Assembly (NCBI RefSeq): GCF_002081825.1
Contig: NZ_MUKU01000016.1
Location: 44,749-108,748, forward strand
Length of the DNA: 64,000 nt
Direction: 5' to 3'
Origin: Chromobacterium haemolyticum
GTDB taxonomy: Bacteria; Pseudomonadota; Gammaproteobacteria; Burkholderiales; Chromobacteriaceae
Program-made: the position numbers and the translations under genes
Notes under the pieces: model-generated
The model's input: only the letters and a program-made list of their open reading frames with translations
The model's database searches: none
What the model was told of the DNA's origin: nothing
Part shown: positions 48,732-57,149 of the stretch, one piece after another
How the letters are laid out: every line of letters begins with the position of its first letter
How positions within the stretch are numbered: the stretch's first letter is position 1

Positions 48732-49720
48732 GCGCATCCTTTCTCAAAACGCAGCGTGGCCTGGCCCGCGTCCACTTCCAGTTCGGCCCAGGCGCCGTTC
48801 ATCAATGTCCATTGCGGCGGCACATGGCCGATATCGGCGTCCACCACCACCGGGTATGGCAGTCCGTCCAAAGCGGCCTCCAAAGCCCGGCTGTAGCTCA
48901 AGGCCTGGGCGTCGGCGGCGTCCGGTCCGCTGCTGCGGCCCAACACCAGCCCGCTCAAGCCGTCCAGCGCGCCGGACAGCCTCAGGCCCAGCAAAGCGCG
49001 CAGCAACTCGCAAGGCCTCAACGCGCAGTTTTCCAGGTAAAGCAGCGCGGGTTCTCGTTTGAACGCGCGCAAATCGAAGTAAGGGCTGCCCTGCAGCCGG
49101 CTCAGCGTATCCAGGCAGCCGCCTATCAGCCTGCCGGCCATGCGGGCCTTTTGCGCGCCCAACACGCGCAGCGTGGACGGATAACGCTCTCCGGGAGCGT
49201 CCCAGCGCCAAAACGCCGTGTAATGGCCTTGCTGCGGCGGCAAACCGTGGCGCAAGGCGTGCAGCAGCGCCGAATTCTCTTCCATCCGCTGCGGATTTCC
49301 CAGATCGAATAGGTTCGGCCCGTGCAAGGTCGCCCACCCCGCCAACAGGGTCAGCGGCGTCAGCACGGTGGAAATATCGGAAAACCCGGCCAGCCATTTG
49401 GGCGGCAAACGCGCCAAGGCGGCGAAATCGATGCCGGCCAGCAGTTCCATCGCCCGCTCCCCGCCCCAGGGCGGCAGGATGGCGCGAATCTCCGGATCGA
49501 AAAGAAAATGGTTCAGCTCCGCCAGACGTTCGGCGACCGGCGCGCTGGCGTCCTGGGACTCGCCGCGCAGACAAGCGCCCTCCACCACCTGCCAGCCCTG
49601 ATCTCGCAGGCATTGCAGCGCGCGATCCAGCTGCCCGTGCAAGACCGGGGGCACGCCGGAGGAAAAGGCGGTGACGGCAATGCGATCCCCCGGCTGCAAC
49701 GGCGCGGGAAAAACCATCAT
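48728..49720 (-). CDS. LD-carboxypeptidase / MccF-like peptidase (S66 family)
   Basis: The 330-residue protein starts at 49720 (MMVFPAPLQPGDRIAVTAFSS in pieces) with GGAG nine bases upstream. The S66 nucleophile loop is ILPPWGGERAMELLAGIDF near residue 95, FSDISTVLTPL near 122, and the Glu/His catalytic residues lie in YLENCALRPCELLRAL and DIGHVPPQWTL. Members cleave the L,D bond of murein tetrapeptides during recycling, or detoxify microcin C (MccF). No signal peptide, so cytoplasmic. Which of the two roles applies is not decided. Confidence 0.87.
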   Translation of the reverse strand: MMVFPAPLQPGDRIAVTAFSSGVPPVLHGQLDRALQCLRDQGWQVVEGACLRGESQDASAPVAERLAELNHFLFDPEIRAILPPWGGERAMELLAGIDFAALARLPPKWLAGFSDISTVLTPLTLLAGWATLHGPNLFDLGNPQRMEENSALLHALRHGLPPQQGHYTAFWRWDAPGERYPSTLRVLGAQKARMAGRLIGGCLDTLSRLQGSPYFDLRAFKREPALLYLENCALRPCELLRALLGLRLSGALDGLSGLVLGRSSGPDAADAQALSYSRALEAALDGLPYPVVVDADIGHVPPQWTLMNGAWAELEVDAGQATLRFEKGCA

Positions 49721-49759
49721 GGAAAGCGTCTCCTGTGGATAAGCATCATGGGCAGTCAA

Positions 49760-50200
49760 TCATTGTCCATCCCTCAGATCCAGGGCGAAGCTGTGGCTGG
49801 TTTTCAATTGCTGATAGCCGAGATGGCGATAGAAGGCGTGGGCTTCAACACGCTTGATGTTGGAACGTAGACGGATGGCCTCGTAGCCCCGCTGTAGCGC
49901 CCAGGCTTCACAAGCGCTAAGCAAACGCTGTCCCAGCCCTTGCCTCTGACAAGCCTGACTCACCACGATGCCTACGATCTCGACCGCGGGCGGTGTTTGC
50001 AATGAATGCACGCCGCGGCAGTGAGCCCAGCCGAACACGACGCCGTCGCGTTCGGCCACCCAAACCTGGTTGTCCGGCAGCGCTGCCAGCCGTACGAAGC
50101 GCTCGCCGATTTCCGTCTCCGTCGCCTCGTAGCCCAGATCCAGGCATAGCCGCGCCACCGCAAGCGCATCCTCCGCTCGCATTGTCCTGATGTCCACCAT
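49760..50200 (-). CDS. GNAT-family N-acetyltransferase
   Basis: A protein of 146 residues if begun at 50200 (MVDIRTMRAEDALAVARLC); in-frame ATGs at 50233 and 50242 would add 11 or 14 residues. No ribosome site is strong, so the start is uncertain. The CoA motif is IVVSQACQRQGLGQRLLSAC near residue 80, then IRLRSNIKRVEAHAFYRHLGY with SFALDL at the end, the pattern of ElaA/AAC-like GNATs. Substrate unknown. Third GNAT gene in this part of the window. Confidence 0.85.
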   Translation of the reverse strand: MVDIRTMRAEDALAVARLCLDLGYEATETEIGERFVRLAALPDNQVWVAERDGVVFGWAHCRGVHSLQTPPAVEIVGIVVSQACQRQGLGQRLLSACEAWALQRGYEAIRLRSNIKRVEAHAFYRHLGYQQLKTSHSFALDLRDGQ

Positions 50201-50266
50201 CTGTCTTCGCCCAGTTGCTAAAGGAAATGACATTGTCAGCACAAGGCGGGACTGCCGGCAAGCCGG

Positions 50267-51022
50267 TTATTTGTTTTTCAAGCGGCGTAGTTCGATCAAT
50301 TTGGCGTATTTGATGTAGCTGTTGAAGCAGCCGATGCTGATGTGGACCAAACCGGGCACGCCATCGAGAAAACCACGGCGAAAAAAGTAGAACTTGAGGA
50401 AGCGCAGCAAGGGGCTGAGGATAAGTTTCGCGATACCCACACGTTTTCCCCCTTGCAACAGCTGTTCAGCCTGCAGACTGGTGTAGCGGTTCTGCTTGCT
50501 CAGATATAGCGCGATGTCTTCGCCGGACTCGTGCATCAGCTCGTGCTGCAGCTTATGCACAGGGCCGTTCGCGATCACGTACTCGTGTACCAAATCATCT
50601 GACCAGCGCGCATGGCCACGATGAAACAAGCGTAAGGACCAGTCCGGATAGCCTTCGCCGTGTTTCAGAAAACGACCCATGAAACGGTTGCAACGTGGAA
50701 ATTGAAAGGCCGTTGCCTGTGGATTGTCCAGCATCTCTTTGATTTCATTGACTAACCCAGGTGAAAGCCACTCGTCTGCATCCAGACACAACACCCAGTC
50801 GTGGCTGGCGGCTTCTACCGCCAATTGCTTCTGAGGACCGAATCCCAGCCAGTCTTGGTGGATAACTTTTGCCTTATAGGCGGAAGCTATCGCCAATGTC
50901 CTGTCCGTGCTACCTGAATCCACAAGCACGATTTCATCAGCGAAGTCCACGCTGCCCAAACATTTTTCCAGCGATGTTTCCGCATTCTTGGTGATTAGCA
51001 CCACGCTAATTCGCGCACGCAT
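50267..51022 (-). CDS. waaE: LPS core glycosyltransferase, family 2 (WaaE/KdtX type)
   Basis: The 251-residue GT-A enzyme has SVVLITKNAETSLEKCLGSV at the N-terminus, IVLVDSGSTDRTLAIA near residue 32 and the metal-binding LCLDADEWLSPGL near 80. RWSDDLVHEYVIANG and YFFRRGFLDGVPGLV are features of the WaaE/KdtX glucosyltransferases that add a beta-1,4-glucose to heptose I. Less GC-rich than its neighbours. It lies divergently from waaC across the 0.5 kb DnaA-box region, so it belongs functionally with waaC-waaA. Confidence 0.88.
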   Translation of the reverse strand: MRARISVVLITKNAETSLEKCLGSVDFADEIVLVDSGSTDRTLAIASAYKAKVIHQDWLGFGPQKQLAVEAASHDWVLCLDADEWLSPGLVNEIKEMLDNPQATAFQFPRCNRFMGRFLKHGEGYPDWSLRLFHRGHARWSDDLVHEYVIANGPVHKLQHELMHESGEDIALYLSKQNRYTSLQAEQLLQGGKRVGIAKLILSPLLRFLKFYFFRRGFLDGVPGLVHISIGCFNSYIKYAKLIELRRLKNK

Positions 51023-51521
51023 CTTGTTATATGTTTTCCCATATGTAATTTGAAGAAACTAGTAGAAGTCGTCCGTTTTCTGTGGATAACTATGTTTTTC
51101 ACATTGTTTTCATGGTGTTGAGTGCGATGGGAACTTGTTGTTCACCTATCTTTTTGCAGAAGGAAGACTTGTGGATAAATCTGGTCATTCATTGAAGTTC
51201 TTACTTGTCCACAGCTTCGATCCCATTTGTTCCCACCTGCTTGTGCATGGCGTAAATTTGCCTGCGGACCTTCTTACGCCACCAATAACTCTTTAACGCA
51301 ATTTTATATTGATGAAACTGATATAGTCAGCCATTACTGTGGATAAACTACAAAAACCTCAAAGGGTTCAGTTACTTGTCCTGTTGATGAGCTTTGGATA
51401 GTTTAGGTGCGCTGCGGCAGCGCAAATTGTGGATAAATTCGAGCTTAGTTGTCCACAGCGGTTTATCCACAATTGAACTGCAGGGATTTTACTTGGTTAA
51501 CCACAGGCATGCTCGGGTACA
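51023..51521. other. oriC: Probable replication origin (oriC): AT-rich region with DnaA-box cluster
   Basis: About 500 bp without a gene, strikingly AT-rich. Perfect DnaA boxes: TGTGGATAA at 51081-51089, 51170-51178, 51338-51346 and 51428-51436, and TTATCCACA at 51463-51471. One-mismatch boxes: TTGTCCACA at 51205-51213 and 51449-51457, TTAACCACA at 51497-51505. A further perfect box is inside waaC at 51574-51582. The most AT-rich stretch, near 51290-51330, is a candidate unwinding element. Genes turn divergent here, and the top-strand G/C bias changes sign around this point. Confidence 0.75.
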
Positions 51522-51523
51522 AT
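51518..51523 (+). promoter_or_regulatory. Candidate -10 box of the waaC promoter
   Basis: TACAAT lies only 10 bases before the most likely waaC start codon, with TTGGTT (51493-51498) 19 bp upstream. If used, the transcript would begin at or near the ATG, with little or no leader. Confidence 0.35.
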
Positions 51524-51533
51524 GCGCGCCATG

Positions 51534-52493
51534 ATGAATGTGCTGATTGTGCGCACCTCGTCGATGGGCGACCTTATCCACACTTGGCCCGCCATTTCCG
51601 AGTTGAAAGCGCATTACCCCAATTTCCGCATCAGTTGGCTGGCCGAAGAGGCTTTCGCCGACATTGCCCGTTTGCATCCGGCGGTGGACAGGGTGATTGC
51701 CTTGAATTGGCGGAGCTGGCGCAAACGATGGTGGCTGCCGTCCACCTGGCGAGAGATCCGTACCTTGCGACGGCAACTGCGCGAGACACGTTGGGAATTG
51801 GTGGTGGACAGCCAGGGCCTGTTGAAAAGCGCTTTGCCGGCCAGTTGGGCCAAGGCGCCGCTGACCGGCTACGACTGGGGCAGCGCTCGGGAATCGTTGG
51901 CCAGCTGTTTTTACGATAAGCGCCACAAGGTGAGCTGGAGCTTGTCGGCGATAGAACGCAACCGCCTGTTGTTCGCGCGGATATTTGGTTATCAGCCGCA
52001 GGGCGCGCCCCGTTTCGGCGTGCCGGCCGGCGAGCGGCCCGGCTGGGTGTTGTCCGGCCGCTACGCGGTATTGCTGCACGCCACCAGCAAAACGTCCAAA
52101 GAGTGGCCGGAAGACCATTGGGTGGAGCTGGGCAAACGTTTGTCCATGCAGCATGATCTGGTGATGGTGTTGCCCTGGGGCAATGATCGCGAGCGCGAGC
52201 GCGCCGAAAGGCTGGCCGCGCAGATGCCGGCCGCGGTGGTGGCGCCCAAGATGAATTTGGTCGAAGCCGCCGGCCTTCTTGGTCACGCCAACGCGGTGGT
52301 GGGCGTGGACACCGGGTTGACTCACCTGGCCAATGCGCTGAACGTGCCCTTGGCGGCGATTTACACCGATACGGATCCGGCCGCCACCGGCGTGGTGGAA
52401 ACGCCGTGGGCCACCAATTTGGGTGGAATCGGGCTGTGCCCGTCTGTGGACGAGGCGCTGCATGCCTTGTTCGCGCGCAAGGACTGGACATGA
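51534..52493 (+). CDS. waaC: Lipopolysaccharide heptosyltransferase I
   Basis: A protein of 319 residues if begun at 51534 (MNVLIVRTSSMGDLIHTWPA in pieces), matching the family N-terminus; ATGs at 51522 and 51531 are alternatives. It is GT9 type, adding the first heptose to Kdo. VVDSQGLLKSALPASWAKAP near residue 95, LLHATSKTSKEWPEDHWVELG near 180 and the ADP-heptose binding VGVDTGLTHLANALN near 260 are present. No Shine-Dalgarno is seen. Its stop overlaps the waaA start (ATGA). G and T at third positions are commoner than in genes left of 51 kb. Confidence 0.93.
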   Translation: MNVLIVRTSSMGDLIHTWPAISELKAHYPNFRISWLAEEAFADIARLHPAVDRVIALNWRSWRKRWWLPSTWREIRTLRRQLRETRWELVVDSQGLLKSALPASWAKAPLTGYDWGSARESLASCFYDKRHKVSWSLSAIERNRLLFARIFGYQPQGAPRFGVPAGERPGWVLSGRYAVLLHATSKTSKEWPEDHWVELGKRLSMQHDLVMVLPWGNDRERERAERLAAQMPAAVVAPKMNLVEAAGLLGHANAVVGVDTGLTHLANALNVPLAAIYTDTDPAATGVVETPWATNLGGIGLCPSVDEALHALFARKDWT

Positions 52494-53752
52494 ATTGGCA
52501 ACGCAGACTGTATTCCTGGGCCTGGCTGCTGGCCACGCCGCTGGTGCGGCACTATCTGAAGAAACGGGCGCGCAAGGCGCCGGCCTATCTGGAGCATTGG
52601 GACGAGCGTTTCGGCAGCCAACTGCAGCCGCGCGCGCAAGGGGCGATCTGGATCCACGCGGTATCGGTGGGTGAAACCCGCGCCGCGCAGCCCTTGGTGG
52701 CGGCGTTGCGCGAAGCCTGGCCGGACGCGCCGTTGTTGATGACGCAGATGACGCCCACCGGGCGCGCCACCGCCTTGCAGCTGTATCCCGACGCCGAAGT
52801 GCGCTATCTGCCCTACGATTACCCTCAAGCCGCGCAGGCTTTTCTCGCCGCCTACCGGCCGCGCCTGGGCGTGTTGATGGAGACCGAGCTGTGGCCCAAT
52901 CTGATTCACGCCGCCGCCGAGCAGAAGGTGCCCTTGTTTCTGGCCAATGCGCGTTTGTCTGAAAAATCGCTGAATGGTTATCTGAAAATCAGCGGGCTGA
53001 TTTCACCCGCGGTGGCGGCGTTGAGCGCCGTTGCCGCGCAAACGCCGGAAGATGGCGAACGTTTGCGGCAATTGGGCGCATGCGAGGTGGAAGTCTGCGG
53101 CAATACTAAATACGATATCCAGCCGCCGCCGGCACAGCTGACGCTGGCCGGCGAGTTCAAATCCAGGATAGGCCGACGCCGGGTCCTGGTCTGCGCCAGT
53201 ACCCGCGATGGTGAAGAGGCCTTGATTCTTGATGCGTGGCGGGCGGCGGGCCAAGAGTTGGGCGACGCGCTGCTGGTGCTGGTGCCGCGTCATCCCGAGC
53301 GGTTCGGCGATGTGGCCGCGTTGGCCGAGAGCCGCGGCCTGAGAGTGCAGCGCCGCAGCGACGGCGCGGCGGTGGACCCCGCCACCCGGGTATGGCTGGG
53401 CGACAGCATGGGCGAAGCGTTCGCCTACTTCGCTTGCGGCGACCTGGCCTTCGTCGGCGGCAGTTTGCTGCCCTTGGGCTGTCATAATCTGATCGAGCCG
53501 GCCAGCGTGGGCGTGCCGGTATTGTTTGGTCCGTCCATTTTCAATTTCAAACAGGCGGCGGCGCTGGCGCTGGCCGCCGGCGCCGCGCGCCAGGTGGCGA
53601 ACGCCGCGGAGTTGATCGGCGCCGTGGTAGAGCTGTTGGGCGATGAAAATCGCCGCCTGACGATGCGCGAGTCGGCGTTGGCCTTCAGCGGCGCCCATAG
53701 CGGGGCCAGCCAGCGCATGAGCGCCCTGTTTCGCCGCAAGCTGCAGGCCTAA
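52490..53752 (+). CDS. waaA: 3-deoxy-D-manno-octulosonic acid (Kdo) transferase
   Basis: The 420-residue protein starts at 52490, overlapping the waaC stop by four bases. An N-terminal membrane anchor (LYSWAWLLATPLVRHYL) is followed by a GT-B fold: IWIHAVSVGETRAAQPLV near residue 50, LMTQMTPTGRATALQLYP near 83, LGVLMETELWPNLIHAA near 122 with the catalytic glutamate, and FVGGSLLPLGCHNLIEPASVGVPVLFGP in pieces near 320. It transfers Kdo to lipid A precursor. Operon waaC-waaA. Confidence 0.95.
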   Translation: MNWQRRLYSWAWLLATPLVRHYLKKRARKAPAYLEHWDERFGSQLQPRAQGAIWIHAVSVGETRAAQPLVAALREAWPDAPLLMTQMTPTGRATALQLYPDAEVRYLPYDYPQAAQAFLAAYRPRLGVLMETELWPNLIHAAAEQKVPLFLANARLSEKSLNGYLKISGLISPAVAALSAVAAQTPEDGERLRQLGACEVEVCGNTKYDIQPPPAQLTLAGEFKSRIGRRRVLVCASTRDGEEALILDAWRAAGQELGDALLVLVPRHPERFGDVAALAESRGLRVQRRSDGAAVDPATRVWLGDSMGEAFAYFACGDLAFVGGSLLPLGCHNLIEPASVGVPVLFGPSIFNFKQAAALALAAGAARQVANAAELIGAVVELLGDENRRLTMRESALAFSGAHSGASQRMSALFRRKLQA

Positions 53753-53755
53753 TCC

Positions 53756-53782
53756 GCGAGGGCGGGAGTCCCGCGCCCTCGC
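53756..53782 (+). terminator. Hairpin after waaA
   Basis: GCGAGGGCG-GGAGTCCCG-CGCCCTCGC, a strong stem 4 bp after the stop, but no T tract follows. May stabilise the mRNA or assist Rho-dependent termination. Confidence 0.45.
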
Positions 53783-54022
53783 TTGCGAAAAAATTAATGA
53801 TTCGCCGGCTGATCTGCGCCGCGCCTTCTTCTACTCTTCAAACAAGAGCCGCGTCGCCGACGCGACTCCCCCGAGGCCGCCGGCCCGGGACGGACGTGCA
53901 AAACCCAGTCATGCCCCAGGCCGGTCCACGCCGTCGGAAAACTTCCGAGCGGACAGATCGAACATGACTGGCGCAAGGCGCCGCCGCATCGACTCCGCTG
54001 TCTAAGAAGACAAGGAGCTACC

Positions 54023-54625
54023 ATGTTAGCCAATTACAGCGTGTTGCCCACGATGAGCCTGCCGTCCACCACCGACCTGGTGCGTCTGGATCAGCGCCCG
54101 CACCCGCCCATCACCCTGAACAGCTCGGCCCTGGAGGTCATGACCGATTTGCGATTGATCAATCCGGTGGGCATTCATCAGAGCGCCAGCTTGCGCGAAG
54201 CGCACGACCGGATGATCAGCCACGGCATACGGCTGTTGTTCGTCCACGATGGCGACGGGCAATTCACCGGCTTGATCACGGCCACCGATTTGCTGGGCGA
54301 GCGGCCTATCCAGTGCATGAAGGAACACGGCAAACATTACGTCGATATCGGCGTTGGCGACGTGATGACGCCGCGCAAGCAACTGGAGGCCCTGAGCCTG
54401 CTTGATATCGAACACGCCAGCGTGGGCCACATGGTGGCGACGATGAAGCAGATGGGACGTCAGCACGCGCTGGTGGCTGAGCTTAATCCGAGCAGCGGCC
54501 ATCACGAGTTGTGCGGGCTGTTCTCCACCTCCCACATGGCCAGGCTGTTGGGCATGCCGCTTTCCTTCATCCGCGTGCCGCAAGCCCTGTCGGAAATTCA
54601 ATATTCCCTGCTGCACGCGATATGA
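54023..54625 (+). CDS. CBS-domain pair protein
   Basis: The 200-residue protein has two CBS motifs: INPVGIHQSASLREAHDRMISHGIRLLFVHDGDG in pieces near residues 45-80 with FTGLITATDLLG, and VGDVMTPRKQLEALSLLDIEHASV near 110-135, followed by LCGLFSTSHMARLLGM. This is a stand-alone Bateman module, usually an adenosine-nucleotide sensor. The N-terminal 40 residues are unassigned. AAGGAGCTACC precedes the ATG. The 240 bp before it show no other feature that I can name. Confidence 0.88.
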   Translation: MLANYSVLPTMSLPSTTDLVRLDQRPHPPITLNSSALEVMTDLRLINPVGIHQSASLREAHDRMISHGIRLLFVHDGDGQFTGLITATDLLGERPIQCMKEHGKHYVDIGVGDVMTPRKQLEALSLLDIEHASVGHMVATMKQMGRQHALVAELNPSSGHHELCGLFSTSHMARLLGMPLSFIRVPQALSEIQYSLLHAI

Positions 54626-54714
54626 GGGGCGCTGCGCGCAAGTCGACAAGAATCGGGTCGCCGCGGCGGCCCGATCTGCTTATGCTGGCGCTGTGATCGA
54701 ATGGAGAACAGACC

Positions 54715-55575
54715 ATGAACGGCGAAATTCTCGAAGAAGACCGCGACTACGGCCGCATCCGCGACGCCATTCGCTATCTGGTGGCGAACGCCGAGCGCCA
54801 GCCGGAACTGGCCGAGCTGGCCGACGCGCTGCATCTGTCGGAATCGAGGCTGCAGCGGCTGTTCACTCGTTGGGCCGGGGTCAGTCCCAAGCGTTTTTTG
54901 CAGCATCTGACCTGCGAGGCGGCCAAGGCGAGGCTGAGTGGACAGGCCTTGTTGCCGTTGTCGCATGAGCTGGGACTGTCCGGCGGCGGACGCCTGCACG
55001 ATTTGTTCGTGACGCTGGAAGCGATGACGCCGGGCGAATACCGCAACGGTGGTGCCGGGCTGGAAATCGAATGGAGCGTGGAGGCCAGCCGTTTCGGCTC
55101 GGTGCTGGTGGCGCTCACCGCGCGCGGCGTGTGCGCGGCGCAATTCGTGGCGGACGAGATCGAGGCCGTGGCCTGGCTGAGCCGGCGCTGGCCCAAAGCC
55201 GCGTTGCGCCACGTGCCGGGCGGCGGCGCGGCGGTGGCCGCCGCCATGTTCGAACCGCTGCGCGCGGAGGGTCAGGCGCCGCTGGCGCTGCGGGTGCAGG
55301 GCAGCAATTTCCAGATTCAGGTCTGGCGCGCGCTGTTGTCGATTCCCTACGGCGGTTTCGCCAGCTACGGCCAGATCGCCGCTGCGGTGGGGCGACCTCG
55401 GGCGGCGCGGGCGGTGGGCAGCGCGGTGGGCGCCAATCCGGTGGCCTGGTTGATTCCCTGCCACCGAGTGATCCGCGCCGAGGGCGCTTTGGGCGAATAC
55501 CGTTGGGGGGCGGAACGCAAGGTGGAACTGATAGGCTGGGAGGGCGCGGTGATGGCCGGCCTGCAGCCGGCTTGA
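54715..55575 (+). CDS. Ada-like methylated-DNA-protein cysteine methyltransferase with AraC domain
   Basis: The 286-residue protein begins with an AraC-type HTH (about residues 15-105: LAELADALHLSESRLQRLFTRWAGVSPKRFLQ in pieces), then an Ogt domain with FQIQVWRALLSIPYGGFASYGQIA near 200 and the acceptor site LIPCHRVIRAEGALGEYRWG near 250. It repairs O6-methylguanine by taking the methyl group onto the cysteine. The N-terminal zinc domain of E. coli Ada, which senses methylphosphotriesters, is absent, so regulation by that route is not expected. GGAGAACAGACC is the ribosome site. Confidence 0.92.
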   Translation: MNGEILEEDRDYGRIRDAIRYLVANAERQPELAELADALHLSESRLQRLFTRWAGVSPKRFLQHLTCEAAKARLSGQALLPLSHELGLSGGGRLHDLFVTLEAMTPGEYRNGGAGLEIEWSVEASRFGSVLVALTARGVCAAQFVADEIEAVAWLSRRWPKAALRHVPGGGAAVAAAMFEPLRAEGQAPLALRVQGSNFQIQVWRALLSIPYGGFASYGQIAAAVGRPRAARAVGSAVGANPVAWLIPCHRVIRAEGALGEYRWGAERKVELIGWEGAVMAGLQPA

Positions 55576-55588
55576 TGCGGCTTCGTCG

Positions 55589-56452
55589 CTATCCCGTCCG
55601 TTGGCTGAGCTGTAGAAAGAACAGCCGCGCCAATTGATCCAGAGCGGGGTCCCCCAGGCTCTCCGTCCGCCGGTACAACGCCATCGGCACCGCGGGCAGC
55701 GGCGGCAGCGATTCTCGCGGCAGCGGGGCGATGCCGGGCAGCTCGTCGTCCGACAGCAAGGCGCCGACGCCCAGCCCGGCTTGCAAGGCGGCCTGCACCG
55801 CCAGCAGGCTGGAGCTTTCCAGGACCACGCGGTAGGAGCGCCCGGCGGTTTCAAGCGCTTGCAGCATGGCGTCGCGCCAACTGCAGGGCGCGGCGAACAG
55901 AATCAAAGGCAAGGGTTCGGCGGCCGGCATCGCGCCGTTTTGGGCCAACCAGGGCAGCGGGCATTCCACCACCCAGCTGGGCGTGGCGTCCAGTTGCGTC
56001 ACCCGCGGGCTGGCGATCAGCAAATCCAACTCTTCGCGTTGGAAGGCCGCGCTCAATTCCCGCCCCGGCGCCACCCGGATGTCCAGTTGCAGTTGCGGCC
56101 GCGCCGCGGCGAAGTCCGCCAATACCTGCGGCAGATTGCGGCTGACCAGATCCTCGATCAATCCGATGCGGCAGCGGCTGGCCGGCGCGGCCGGCATGGA
56201 TGGGCGCATTTGTTCCGTCAGGCTGACGATGCGTTCGGCGTAGGGTAGCAATTGTAGCCCCGCCGTGGTGAGGCTGACGCCGCGCGGCGAACGCTGCAGC
56301 AGGGTTTGGCCGCAGTGCCGTTCCAGTTTGCGCAATTGCAGGCTCAAAGCCGGCTGAGTGCGTCCCAAGTCCGTGGCCGCGCGGTTGATGCTGCCGCGGC
56401 GAGCCACGGCGATCAGCGCGCGAAGCAAGCCGGTGTCCAAGTCTCCAGTCAT
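55589..56452 (-). CDS. LysR-family transcriptional regulator
   Basis: The 287-residue protein has an N-terminal winged HTH (ALIAVARRGSINRAATDLGRTQPALSLQLRKLE in pieces, residues 10-45) and the effector-binding domain (about 92-285: RIGLIEDLVSRNLPQVLADF onward). The effector is unknown. It is divergent from the small EamA-like transporter at 56550, with a 97 bp shared AT-rich gap, the classical position for a LysR protein controlling its neighbour. Confidence 0.93.
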   Translation of the reverse strand: MTGDLDTGLLRALIAVARRGSINRAATDLGRTQPALSLQLRKLERHCGQTLLQRSPRGVSLTTAGLQLLPYAERIVSLTEQMRPSMPAAPASRCRIGLIEDLVSRNLPQVLADFAAARPQLQLDIRVAPGRELSAAFQREELDLLIASPRVTQLDATPSWVVECPLPWLAQNGAMPAAEPLPLILFAAPCSWRDAMLQALETAGRSYRVVLESSSLLAVQAALQAGLGVGALLSDDELPGIAPLPRESLPPLPAVPMALYRRTESLGDPALDQLARLFFLQLSQRTG

Positions 56453-56549
56453 GATATTTTCTTATAACAATGCCTTGAATTTTCAGTCTACCTATAACTG
56501 GCGGGAAGGTTTAGCCTGTAGGCGAATATTTCTGATGAGGCGCGCAAAC

Positions 56550-56969
56550 ATGTTTATCGCGGCGTTGTTGCTGGCGGTCGCCGGCTCCGTCGTCTATCAC
56601 TTGTCGATCAAGCAGGTGCCGGAGGCGGCGAATCCCTTCTTTTCATTGGCGGTCAGTTATGGCGTGGCCATGTTGGTGTGCGTGTTGGGAATGTGGTGCT
56701 TGCCCGGAGGCGGCCAGCGCGGATTGGCCGCGCTGAATTGGAGCAGCCTGGGGGTAGCGGCGGGCATCGTCGGGATCGAGCTGGGTTTTTTGCTGGCCTA
56801 TCGCGCCGGCTGGCATGTCGGCTACGCGGCGCTCAGTTCCAATGTGCTGACCGCGCTGGTGTTGCTGCCGCTGGGCTATCTGCTGTTTCGCGAACAACCG
56901 TCGCTGGGCAAACTCGGCGGTCTGGCTTTGAGTATGGCCGGCTTGTGGATGATGCTGCGTTTTCGCTGA
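56550..56969 (+). CDS. Small EamA/DMT-type membrane transporter, single domain
   Basis: The 139-residue protein starts at 56550 (MFIAALLLAVAGSVVYHLSIKQ) with GAGG nine bases upstream. It has five predicted membrane segments: residues 1-18, 30-52, 64-83, 92-112 and 118-135. It ends LSMAGLWMMLRFR. It has half the length of a standard EamA permease, so it would act as a dimer or heterodimer. Substrate unknown. It is likely under control of the divergent LysR protein. Confidence 0.85.
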   Translation: MFIAALLLAVAGSVVYHLSIKQVPEAANPFFSLAVSYGVAMLVCVLGMWCLPGGGQRGLAALNWSSLGVAAGIVGIELGFLLAYRAGWHVGYAALSSNVLTALVLLPLGYLLFREQPSLGKLGGLALSMAGLWMMLRFR

Positions 56970-56996
56970 GCGCCGCCCGGCAGGCGGGCGGCGCTT

Positions 56997-57142
56997 AGAA
57001 CGTGTTTACGATCTAGCGAGCAAGAGCGAGACAAGGCGAAAATGGCTGAGAAAGCGGAATGTACACGTGGTACATGAGCATTTCGAAGGGGTTTTCAACG
57101 CCGTATCCCCGCAGCGCAGCTGATCGTAAACAGGTTCTTAAA
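56997..57142 (+). repeat. Family A element, copy 9
   Basis: TTAGAACGTGTTTACGATCT on the left, CTGATCGTAAACAGGTTCTT on the right, interior GAGAAAGCGGAATGTACACG and GGTACATGAGCATTTCGAAG. One of the best preserved copies. It lies between two convergent genes, 27 bp after the transporter stop. Confidence 0.85.
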
Positions 57143-57149
57143 CCGATTC

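Noticed and set aside
48728..49720. Dedicated microcin C immunity system
   Set aside because: MccF-like features exist, but the same fold serves murein recycling, and no other microcin genes are near.
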